Assembly (NCBI GenBank): GCA_964538485.1
Contig: CAZIHJ010000067.1
Coordinates: forward strand, 1 to 16,315
Source of the DNA: JBJXHC01 sp964538485
GTDB lineage: Bacteria; Bacteroidota; Ignavibacteria; UBA10030; UBA6906
Direction of reading: 5' to 3'
Length of the DNA stretch: 16,315 bases
This document shows, one piece after another, positions 7,411 to 14,521 of this stretch. The position numbers were made by a program, and so were the translations under genes. Position 1 is the first letter of the stretch, and the number at the start of each line of letters is the position of its first letter. Below the pieces are notes generated by a model that saw only the letters and a list, made by a program, of their open reading frames with translations, ran no database searches and was not told where the DNA came from.

Positions 7411-8412
7411 ATGAAGAATCCACTATTCATCCTGTTCGCCGCAATAGCCATTGTTGGCATGTTGCTGACGGGTTGCAGCAAAGACGACCCCGTGTCAGCG
7501 GATGTCGATCCGAACGACCAACTTTACGGTTCGGCTCAGACTGATCAGCAGTACTTCCAGATGTACGCACAGAACGATACGTATTTTCAATCGGATGACC
7601 TCGCCATGAATGACGGGGATCAGCCGCAGCCGTTGGATGACGATCAGCTTGGTAAAGTGTTGACGCCGATCAGACCTTTGCGCTGGGCGCGATCCATCCG
7701 CAACTTCACGCGCAATGTTGCATTGGACTCAGTGACCGCCGATTCCCTTGCGTACGTGACCGTCACAAAAACCTGGACCGGTGTGTTGCTGATTTCGGCA
7801 ACGTACAGTGATACTGCACATACGCCTGACACCCTTCTGCAGAAGCCGTTCACGACCGTTTCAAAGAAGCGCATCATCTTCAAGCGTATTGGCCGCAACC
7901 CGGTGATCTGGAGAAACTGGAAACCTGTTGCCATCTCCCTGATTGCAGGCGGCACCACAAGCAGTTCGAATATCGCTTTGGTTCAACTCAAACTGAACTT
8001 CCCCAACAACGGAACGCCAGACAGCATTGTGGTGACGGACCCGTTGAACACCTTCCTTCGCTTCAAGCGAGTGTTTGATATTCAGACAAAGGATATTCCT
8101 GATATCGAGAGTGGTCGTCGTGTGCGGTTGCAAGCCACGGTTGTCAGTGCCGATCCTGATACTGACCACGTTGTGTTGCGCTACGGTTTCAGCCCTGATC
8201 GTCTGCACCGACGTCGCATCAGACTGTTCCTTGTGTCCGAGACATTTGACGGGTCGAACTACACACGAGTGTACGAGCGGGCGTTTGACATGCACGTGAA
8301 GCGCGGTGTGTTTAGCGCAGCAGTTGATGCCACAACGCATGGAACATTGTTCGATGACTCCGCGGACGTTGCGTCGTCCTTCTGGGGCGTGCCCTATATG
8401 GTAACGCGGTAA
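7411..8412 (+). CDS. Unrecognised lipoprotein, first gene under the sigma-54 promoter
   Basis: 333 residues. The N-terminus is a lipoprotein signal (MKNPLFILFAAIAIVGMLLTGC, Cys22, then SKDD). Residues 23-85 are rich in Asp, Gln, Tyr and Asn and look like a flexible acidic linker. From about 88 onward the chain turns basic and beta-rich, with alternating hydrophobic strands (for example LAYVTVTKTWTGVLLISATY at 111-130, and LQATVVSADPDTDHVVLRYG), and ends SFWGVPYMVTR. I do not recognise a family and see no catalytic motif. Asp after Cys+1 is absent (the residue is Ser), so by the E. coli rule it would go to the outer membrane; that rule may not hold in this phylum. A strong ribosome binding site and a following terminator suggest it is produced in excess over the genes downstream. 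Confidence 0.85.
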   Translation: MKNPLFILFAAIAIVGMLLTGCSKDDPVSADVDPNDQLYGSAQTDQQYFQMYAQNDTYFQSDDLAMNDGDQPQPLDDDQLGKVLTPIRPLRWARSIRNFTRNVALDSVTADSLAYVTVTKTWTGVLLISATYSDTAHTPDTLLQKPFTTVSKKRIIFKRIGRNPVIWRNWKPVAISLIAGGTTSSSNIALVQLKLNFPNNGTPDSIVVTDPLNTFLRFKRVFDIQTKDIPDIESGRRVRLQATVVSADPDTDHVVLRYGFSPDRLHRRRIRLFLVSETFDGSNYTRVYERAFDMHVKRGVFSAAVDATTHGTLFDDSADVASSFWGVPYMVTR

Positions 8413-8430
8413 CGTGCGGGAGAGAGAGAA

Positions 8431-8471
8431 GGTCGGACCTCCGTTGTGTACGGGGGTCCGATCTACTTTTT
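8431..8471 (+). terminator. Rho-independent terminator between the two lipoprotein genes
   Basis: TCGGACCTCCGT (8433-8444), loop TGTGT, ACGGGGGTCCGA (8450-8461), with one G-T pair in a 12-bp stem and two further pairs at the base, followed by TCTACTTTTT. Together this is a convincing hairpin and T-tract. It lies 18 bases after the stop of the first lipoprotein gene and 52 before the next ATG, so it should stop or attenuate the sigma-54 transcript here. Confidence 0.82.
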
Positions 8472-8522
8472 GAAGGTTGAAATTCAGAAGGCAAATCGAC
8501 TAATTAACGGTACAAAGCGCTC

Positions 8523-9401
8523 ATGAAACTGAAGACGTTCACATATCTCCTTCTCGGGTTGGCAATCACAGCGTGTGAAAAGCCTGCCGAAGTGGAAATC
8601 AGGCCTGATTCCGACGACATCGAAGTTAGTGCGATTGCAAATGCCGATACCAACTACGCAGCAGCCCAGGTGGACTCCGGAGGTGTTCTTCCCGGAGACC
8701 AACTCCGGTTTGCAGGACGCCTTACGATTGCAAAGATTACCTATGATACGCCCACGCAAGTGCAGTCATTCGCGTATTCTCGCGTCCTGTTCGAGGATCG
8801 TCGGCGGCCTGTGCAGTTCCTGGGGCGAAGGTTCGGTTTCCATGGTTTCAACCTTGGTCAGGTCTTGCTCAACAATGACGCGATGGTTCGAATCCCGCAC
8901 AGGGTGGAAGTACGGAGACTTTTCGGGGATTCTCTCGTCATAGCCGGTTTCGAATATGTAGCTGACCTCACAACGAGCTACCAGTCGGCCCAGCAGTATA
9001 CATGGAACGTATCGTCTCCTGATTCCGTCAATCCGTTTTCTGTCGGCGTTCATACCCCTTCCGATCTCACGGTGCACCATCCAAGAGGAGGTGCTATTAT
9101 TTCGAGAAATGAAGATCTCCGTATGCGTTGGACGGGAAGTGGAAATCTCACTATCATTATCAGTGGATATGAGCCAGCAACGGGACGCACGAGACCTTTT
9201 CTCAAAATCCACCCCCGTGTCAATCGGGGCAGTGCGGTTATTGGGTCGAAGTTCCTCAGGGTGCTCCCCCAACGGTTCCGATATTTTACTTTTACCTTCG
9301 TCCTTGCAAACAGGAATGAGACAGTTGTCGTCGGGCAATATGATGGCTCGGTGCTTGCACAAGCCGCTTGTGTTTACAACAGCTATGTTGAATTGAGATA
9401 A
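8523..9401 (+). CDS. Unrecognised lipoprotein
   Basis: 292 residues. It starts with a lipoprotein signal (MKLKTFTYLLLGLAITAC, Cys18, then EKPAEVE). The following 40 residues are acidic and probably a linker. The body is beta-rich with many Arg residues; the part from about residue 180 (HTPSDLTVHHPRGGAIISR, then LRMRWTGSGNLTIIISGY) has the look of an immunoglobulin-like or fibronectin-like sandwich, but I cannot name a family. There is no Shine-Dalgarno before ATG 8523. It follows the terminator at 8431-8471, and no clear promoter is seen in 8472-8522 (a weak TTGAAA at 8477 and TAATTA at 8501 are 18 apart), so it may depend on read-through. Only 20 bases separate it from the barrel-peptidase gene, with which it is probably co-transcribed. 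Partner or accessory protein of that barrel is inference. Confidence 0.83.
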   Translation: MKLKTFTYLLLGLAITACEKPAEVEIRPDSDDIEVSAIANADTNYAAAQVDSGGVLPGDQLRFAGRLTIAKITYDTPTQVQSFAYSRVLFEDRRRPVQFLGRRFGFHGFNLGQVLLNNDAMVRIPHRVEVRRLFGDSLVIAGFEYVADLTTSYQSAQQYTWNVSSPDSVNPFSVGVHTPSDLTVHHPRGGAIISRNEDLRMRWTGSGNLTIIISGYEPATGRTRPFLKIHPRVNRGSAVIGSKFLRVLPQRFRYFTFTFVLANRNETVVVGQYDGSVLAQAACVYNSYVELR

Positions 9402-9421
9402 GACGGGCACCCTCTAACTCT

Positions 9422-11422
9422 ATGATGAAATATCTTGTCCTATGTTTGAGTGTCGGAATGGGAATATGCACTACACATAGTCAGTCACTCTTCAGTCCCC
9501 GCGCCCTGGGTATTGGTGCGTATGAGCCAATGGCACATGATATACGCGGGTTTGATCTCAATCCTGCTGGGCTGACCTCCATACGGGATTGGGATTTTGC
9601 TGCCGGCACATATCTCTCCACCAATGGCAATTCGAACGGGCCAGTATTTCAAGGTCTTGCCATTGGCAAACGTTTTCTCGATCGTCACGTCCTCGCCATC
9701 CAATACACACCCGGTTCACTTCTTGAGTTTGTCGTTCCAACATCTGTTGTTCTTCTCGATTCAGCATCGGTAAGTACCAATCAACGAATTTCTTATGATG
9801 AGGTGTTCGCTGTGGGGTATGGTCTCCGCCTGTTCGACAACTTCTCGGTGGGACTCGGTGGTCGTCTCCGGACAGAGAGAATATCAGACTCGCAATATGA
9901 ACTTATTGACGAGGATAGCGTCAGTTATATAGCTTCCGAAGACAGGCAGGAAGAAGCAAGAATCTGGAACATTGATCTGGCGACACGCTGGACTCCGTGG
10001 GACAACGTTACGGTCAGTCTGGTGGGAAGAAACATTGCATCATTCGGCAATGAGCTTTCTGAGGAGTTCAAAGATCTCAGTCTTCCCCACAAGTCATATG
10101 TGAGTGTTGGAGGATCTTATTTGTGGAAGGACGTTGTGCGCGTTGCGGCGGAGTTCTCTTCTCTTGAATCAGGCGCGTTCGGTGTGGAAGTTCTGCCGGG
10201 GATGAATATTTCGCTCCGAGCAGGAGTGTATCTTGACAACAATGACTCACGCCCTATTTCCGCGGTTGCGACAGGCATCGGCTGGTCGTATGAATTTCTC
10301 GATATTGATGTCGGGTATCTCCGGTTCACTGATCAGGCCACCCGATCAGGCCCGGTGGATTTTGCGTCTTTTGACCCTGCTGATATAGACCGAATTGACC
10401 TCAATCAATTCACACGAGACAAGCTTTCTCTTTCCATCAAGGCGGCGTTCGGGTCGATCAACGAAGGACTCCTGCGCATTGAATCAGTGGAGATTCTTGA
10501 GGGAATCTATCCGGCTGCATCGGAGGTCTTTGCGTATCGTCCGGTGGGAAAGGTACGTGTGAAGAACATTTCATTGAAGCCCGTGTATTCCAAAGTGAGT
10601 TTTATGGTTGAACGCTACATGGACTCTCCAACCGAAACGGAACCGGTATACCTCGATCCCGGAGAGGAAAGAGAGATTGCGTTCACGGCCGTTTTCAATG
10701 AGCAGATCAAGGATATTGCCTCCATGGTCGTCCGTGAAGGCATGGTGTACGTGAATGCCACGCAGACAGAACAACATGATGACAAGGCGCAGGCCAAGTT
10801 ACTCATCCATGGAAAGAATGATTGGAACGGTGATATCCTTTCACTCCGTTATTTTGTGACTCCCAACGACCCTGAAGTTGTTCGTTATGCACGGGATATA
10901 CTTCTTGAGAAGCGGGATTCGCTCGATGGTGTAGCCGCGGACTTGCAGCAATTTCGCAAAGCGCAGATTGTGTGCAATGCGTTCGCCGGTAAGCTCCTGC
11001 ACATAAGCGATCCACGGCAGAGTGCCGACATTGTACAGTATCCATCCGAGACCCTCAGAGCCCGCACGGGTGATTGTGATGATATGACGATCTGTTTTTC
11101 TTCGTTACTCAACAGCATCGGAATATCAACGGCCTTCGTTGAAGTTGTTCCCCAGGAGAACGGCAGGGATGGACACATTTATCTGCTGTTTGATACAGGC
11201 CTTGACCCACGGTACGGATCAAGCATCTCGGATAATCCGAAACGATATGTAGTGCGGAAAAACCAAAGTGGCATTGAAACGATCTGGATCCCGATTGAAA
11301 CCACGGTTATTACACGAGGCTTCGATGAAGCATGGAGTTCCGGAGCGCAGAACTATTTTGATGCTGTGGAAGTGGGACTTGGTCTCATCAAGGGCCAGGT
11401 ACGCATAGTCGATGTGTATTAG
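9422..11422 (+). CDS. PorV/PorQ-like outer-membrane barrel fused to a transglutaminase-like peptidase domain
   Basis: 666 residues (MMK start; the second ATG at 9425 is equally possible; no ribosome binding site). A signal peptide (1-21, ending THSQS) leads into a sequence with the PorV/PorQ/UPF0164 signature: ALGIGAYEPMAHD near 28-40 and NPAGL at 47-51. It is followed by alternating amphipathic strands to about 345, consistent with an outer-membrane beta barrel. Residues about 355-465 resemble an adhesion-type beta sandwich (VGKVRVKNISLKPVYSKVSF). The C-terminal part (about 475-666) carries the transglutaminase-like cysteine peptidase motifs: GDCDD with Cys552, GHIYLLFDTG with His585, and IPIETT with Glu626 in the third triad position, where Asp is more usual. 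It would cleave or cross-link a protein at the envelope; substrate unknown. Followed by a FecR-domain gene with its own ribosome binding site. Confidence 0.8.
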   Translation: MMKYLVLCLSVGMGICTTHSQSLFSPRALGIGAYEPMAHDIRGFDLNPAGLTSIRDWDFAAGTYLSTNGNSNGPVFQGLAIGKRFLDRHVLAIQYTPGSLLEFVVPTSVVLLDSASVSTNQRISYDEVFAVGYGLRLFDNFSVGLGGRLRTERISDSQYELIDEDSVSYIASEDRQEEARIWNIDLATRWTPWDNVTVSLVGRNIASFGNELSEEFKDLSLPHKSYVSVGGSYLWKDVVRVAAEFSSLESGAFGVEVLPGMNISLRAGVYLDNNDSRPISAVATGIGWSYEFLDIDVGYLRFTDQATRSGPVDFASFDPADIDRIDLNQFTRDKLSLSIKAAFGSINEGLLRIESVEILEGIYPAASEVFAYRPVGKVRVKNISLKPVYSKVSFMVERYMDSPTETEPVYLDPGEEREIAFTAVFNEQIKDIASMVVREGMVYVNATQTEQHDDKAQAKLLIHGKNDWNGDILSLRYFVTPNDPEVVRYARDILLEKRDSLDGVAADLQQFRKAQIVCNAFAGKLLHISDPRQSADIVQYPSETLRARTGDCDDMTICFSSLLNSIGISTAFVEVVPQENGRDGHIYLLFDTGLDPRYGSSISDNPKRYVVRKNQSGIETIWIPIETTVITRGFDEAWSSGAQNYFDAVEVGLGLIKGQVRIVDVY

Positions 11423-11437
11423 AGGAGTGAGCTACTC

Positions 11438-12145
11438 ATGAAACACATAGTCGGAATCGTATTGAGTCTTTGCCTGAGTCTTCCAGTATCGGGCGGTGAG
11501 ATTGTTGTGCAAAGAGTTCAAGGAAACGTCAGTGTGCGGCAGGGTGTGACGGAGAACTGGATGGCTGTACGGGTCGGCGATATCCTTGGTCCCGATGCGA
11601 CAATCAAGACTGATGTGAGAGGATTGGCTGAGCTCGCGACGGTACAAGCGGGAACACGCAAGTCTATCAAGCTTCCAGGCGAAGTGATGGTAGACATGTC
11701 GGACATACGCGAGCTTTCGCAGGAAGAACTCATGCTCAAGCTTACGATGGAGAAAGTTCGGTCTTCGTCATATCAATGGAAGAACAACGAGATGCGTATT
11801 CCCAATACCACGGTAACTCATGGATCAGATACGAGACGCGATACTCTCACGGAGAATGATCCCAAGGTTGGTATGTTTCTTCTCAATGGAACGAGGGCGT
11901 TGTTCGACAATGGTTTCTATTCCACGTGTGCGCTGAAGACGCTCGAAATATTCCGACGATATCCGAAACTCGGGGAACAGTTCGAACATCGTTGGCTTGC
12001 CGCGGAAGCCCTCGAAATGGCACACCTTCGCGGCGAGGCGCTGAATGAGTATCTTGCACTTTCGACAATGGAGGGAATCACCAGGGATCAGCAGATCCAA
12101 GCGCGGGGAAAGGTGGAGGAGTTGAGAAAAGCGAACGGACGTTAG
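11438..12145 (+). CDS. Secreted FecR-domain protein
   Basis: 235 residues from ATG 11438, with AGGAG ten bases upstream (11423-11427). A signal peptide (1-20, LSLCLSLPVSGG) is followed by a FecR-type beta domain (about 21-95) with the usual pattern: VQGNVSVRQ, W at 41, VRVGDILGPDATIKTD, then a run of short strands. Residues 150-235 are helical and TPR-like (YSTCALKTLEIFRRYPKLGE). FecR was defined as the ferric-citrate signal relay in the periplasm, but free FecR domains are common in envelope proteins and need not involve iron. There is no transmembrane anchor or partner sigma factor, so it is not a classical anti-sigma FecR. It begins 15 bases after the barrel-peptidase gene and is probably its operon partner. 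Only 32 bases separate its stop from the converging gene, and I see no convincing terminator there. Confidence 0.82.
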   Translation: MKHIVGIVLSLCLSLPVSGGEIVVQRVQGNVSVRQGVTENWMAVRVGDILGPDATIKTDVRGLAELATVQAGTRKSIKLPGEVMVDMSDIRELSQEELMLKLTMEKVRSSSYQWKNNEMRIPNTTVTHGSDTRRDTLTENDPKVGMFLLNGTRALFDNGFYSTCALKTLEIFRRYPKLGEQFEHRWLAAEALEMAHLRGEALNEYLALSTMEGITRDQQIQARGKVEELRKANGR

Positions 12146-12177
12146 CTTGTTGGTATTTTTCTTGTGACCGGTGTGAG

Positions 12178-13221
12178 CTATTTGAACCAATCGAAAAACT
12201 TCCAGGCATCTTCTTTTTGACGCATCGATTTCTGATAGCGATCGGCGGGAACAATACCGACAGGTCCCTCGTATATTCCCCCGTGTAACATCCCATCATA
12301 CACTCTCACCGCCAATACATTTTCTCCCCCCAGTAGAAGTTTCGTCGGGATGGGATATGCGCGCAGTTCCTGATAGTAATTTCCGAGATCCTGTCCTGCC
12401 ATGTTCGAGCGCATCCTCCCGGTTCTTCCGATGCGTTCGCCGTTAAGATACACCTCGTCGATGTCATCGATCTTTCCGAGGAGGAGCATCAAGTTCTTGT
12501 TCCGATGCGCGGGTGGAACAGTGAATCTTACACGGTACCAACCAAAACCGTCATACTCCCGCAATCCGAACGCGTCCCAAATCGCAGGAACCAGAATATT
12601 CGACCATCCGGTTTCATCAATATTCCGTTCTTTCCATGAAAGATCGTCCCCGGCATGGAACTTCCAAACGCCGGCAAGCGGAATATCCAGTTTCAGAGTC
12701 TCGTTTGGCTCGACGAAACCGATCTTCCCACTCACGATACCTCCGCCCAATTGCTGGTCGTACACTCTGATGGCAACCACATTGTCCCCGTTGAAATTGA
12801 AGTACGCAGTCGGTACTGGATATCGCTGAAATGTATTGTATGCTGTCGTGAAATGTGGTGGGAATATGCCGGAAAAGCCAACGAGATGACCATTGAGATA
12901 CACTTCGCACACATCGTCCACATAGCCGATCTGGAGGTACACATTGCCATCCTTCATTCGTGAGATCGTCTTGAAATGTTTCCGATACCAGGCGTAGCCA
13001 TCGTATCCCGGATATCCTTCCTCTTCCCAGGGTGCCGGCACAAACACATCTTCCCAGTCTTTCTCGTCGAGAGCCGGATCGCTCCACGTGCTATTGTCTC
13101 CCGGTTGAAATTTCCACTGGCCGCGAAGATCGGTCAGGACATTCCAGGTATCATCCGCTGACAGTGTAGCGGCGTTGAAGACAAGAACGACAAAGAGCAG
13201 AGTATGTTGGAATCGCTTCAT
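12178..13221 (-). CDS. Exported protein of two tandem galactose-binding-like (GH2-type jelly-roll) modules
   Basis: 347 residues from ATG 13221, which gives a proper signal peptide (MKRFQHTLLFVVLVFNAATLSA); an upstream in-frame ATG at 13275 would add 18 residues before it. The mature part is an internal duplication. Module 1 (32-170) and module 2 (182-324) share, in order: L.G.WKF..GD, .DE..W..(I/V).VPA.W, Y(D)G(Y/F).WYR..F, (V/I)DD..EVYLNG, an aromatic Y.R.YP(V/I)PT, (D/E)NV(V/L)A(I/V)RVYD...GGI..G..G. This is the fold of the N-terminal sugar-binding domain of family 2 glycoside hydrolases. No catalytic barrel is present, so it should bind rather than cut, most likely carbohydrate. It follows the small exported protein on the same strand (54 bases) and lies downstream of a two-component system. 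Confidence 0.86.
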   Translation of the reverse strand: MKRFQHTLLFVVLVFNAATLSADDTWNVLTDLRGQWKFQPGDNSTWSDPALDEKDWEDVFVPAPWEEEGYPGYDGYAWYRKHFKTISRMKDGNVYLQIGYVDDVCEVYLNGHLVGFSGIFPPHFTTAYNTFQRYPVPTAYFNFNGDNVVAIRVYDQQLGGGIVSGKIGFVEPNETLKLDIPLAGVWKFHAGDDLSWKERNIDETGWSNILVPAIWDAFGLREYDGFGWYRVRFTVPPAHRNKNLMLLLGKIDDIDEVYLNGERIGRTGRMRSNMAGQDLGNYYQELRAYPIPTKLLLGGENVLAVRVYDGMLHGGIYEGPVGIVPADRYQKSMRQKEDAWKFFDWFK

Positions 13222-13275
13222 GTGAGAACAACCCTTCCCCGGTGTAGTACCTGGCGCACAACAGACAGTGTTCAT

Positions 13276-13707
13276 TTAGCGGCTTCCCGAATATCCGAGT
13301 AAACTATGTTGAAGGACCTCTGCAGCAGCCTGGAAAATCTCATCGTTGTCGCTGGTGATTGTATCGTGGATCCCGCCGAACATCATCGGGTTGTCCATTA
13401 TCGCACCGATGATATATGCCCTGTATCGGATGGCTGCGGTTCGACCGCTTTCTGCAAGTGCCAGTACCTGTTGTCGGAGCAGGTCGAACTCTTGTGTTGG
13501 AAATGTGAGCGTCATTTTTCCGACCTGAGCCAACCCGGACATTACCACGCCGTCATTGGATGAGCGCAGGCAGTCAAGATATCTCTGCTCCGCCTTGACA
13601 AAATTAATAGTCTGGGCCTTGATTGGCGATACAACCGTGTTGTGCTGGGCAATTGTTGTTGTCGTGATTGTGGCGACTAGCAGGCCGGCTATTGTTAATG
13701 TTTTCAT
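13276..13707 (-). CDS. Small exported helical protein, unrecognised
   Basis: 143 residues. A signal peptide (MKTLTIAGLLVATITTTTIAQ) precedes about 120 mostly helical residues. Two helix pairs (LRSSNDGVVMSGLAQVGKM and LAESGRTAAIRYRAYIIGAI) are reminiscent of HEAT-like repeats, but the family is not recognised. ATG 13707 has a good ribosome binding site, GGGAGG at 13718-13713, six bases upstream. Its TAA is immediately followed by an ATG that is in frame with the next gene, and the two are probably co-transcribed. A 125-bp gap separates it from the response regulator, so it could have its own promoter or extend the kinase-regulator operon. A function with the carbohydrate-binding-like protein is suggested only by adjacency. 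Confidence 0.82.
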   Translation of the reverse strand: MKTLTIAGLLVATITTTTIAQHNTVVSPIKAQTINFVKAEQRYLDCLRSSNDGVVMSGLAQVGKMTLTFPTQEFDLLRQQVLALAESGRTAAIRYRAYIIGAIMDNPMMFGGIHDTITSDNDEIFQAAAEVLQHSLLGYSGSR

Positions 13708-13832
13708 GACATCCTCCCTGGTGGTTTACATAGCCTGATGGAACAATGTTGTGAACTGGCTTAATCTACGACCACCAAATGCAGAAGATGTACACGACGG
13801 GTAAACTATTGTAAAAGAATGTCACGGACGGG

Positions 13833-14513
13833 TTATGCCACCAGTTTGTATCCGGCCCCGTGTATGGTGAGAATGTGGCGCGGATGAGCAGGATCGTCTT
13901 CGAGTTTCTGCCGCAGTCTGACAATGAAATTATCGACGGTTCGTGTGCTCACCGAGTCGTCATATCCCCAGACGTTGGTGAGGAGCTGGTCACGAGTGAC
14001 AGTCTGGTTGCGATGTTCCCAGAGGAACTTCAGGACGTCGAATTCCTTCGGCGTCATGGTGAGCTCCGATCCACCCCGGGTTGCATTGTAAGTGCTGAAA
14101 TGAATCTCGACATCACCGAACAACACTGCGTCACTCGAGGCAGCACCACGATCATGACGCCGTAAAACCGCCTTGATCCGCGCCAGCAATTCGCGCAGGC
14201 TGAACGGTTTGGTGACGTAATCATCAGCGCCGAGTTCCAGCCCGAGCACCTTGTCGATTTCTTCGCCCTTGGATGTCAGCATAATAATGGGCGTCCGGAC
14301 ACCTTTCTCGCGTGCCGTCCGGCATACATCATATCCGGATACCAAGGGCAACATGATGTCGAGGAGCGCAAGGTCATACGAATTGGCAAGGAGTTTTTGC
14401 AGGCCTGCTTTGCCATCGCTGGCAATATCCACTTCATATCCTTCATACTCCAGATTATCCTTCAAGCCGCGTTGCATAACGGGTTCGTCTTCAATGACCA
14501 GAATTTTTGACAT
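13833..14513 (-). CDS. OmpR/PhoB-type response regulator
   Basis: 226 residues, normal length for the family. The receiver domain (1-120) has the acidic pocket Glu8/Asp9, phosphoacceptor Asp52 (LLDIMLP), Thr80 and Lys102 (DDYVTKPF), so it should be phosphorylated by the kinase encoded just upstream. The C-terminal winged helix (about 130-226) is intact, with the LTMTPKEFDVLKFL start, the SVSTRTVDNFIVRLRQKLE recognition region and the closing HGAGYKLV. It begins eight bases after the kinase stop, so the pair is co-transcribed and translated together. It is a DNA-binding transcription factor; its targets are unknown. The direct repeat GACGGGT at 13796 and 13827, just beyond its 3' end and upstream of the small exported gene, is a speculative target. 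Confidence 0.95.
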   Translation of the reverse strand: MSKILVIEDEPVMQRGLKDNLEYEGYEVDIASDGKAGLQKLLANSYDLALLDIMLPLVSGYDVCRTAREKGVRTPIIMLTSKGEEIDKVLGLELGADDYVTKPFSLRELLARIKAVLRRHDRGAASSDAVLFGDVEIHFSTYNATRGGSELTMTPKEFDVLKFLWEHRNQTVTRDQLLTNVWGYDDSVSTRTVDNFIVRLRQKLEDDPAHPRHILTIHGAGYKLVA

Positions 14514-14521
14514 GGGATCTG

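Noticed and set aside
12146..12177. Bidirectional terminator between the FecR-like gene and the converging sugar-binding gene
   Set aside because: The sequence contains a TTTTT run and a distant TAGCT/AGCTA pair, but no hairpin compact enough to support the call.
13222..13275. Start of the tandem sugar-binding protein at ATG 13275, directly after the previous TAA (TAAATG)
   Set aside because: The abutting start is tempting, but it places a Cys/Gly/Pro-rich stretch before an otherwise standard signal peptide that begins at ATG 13221.
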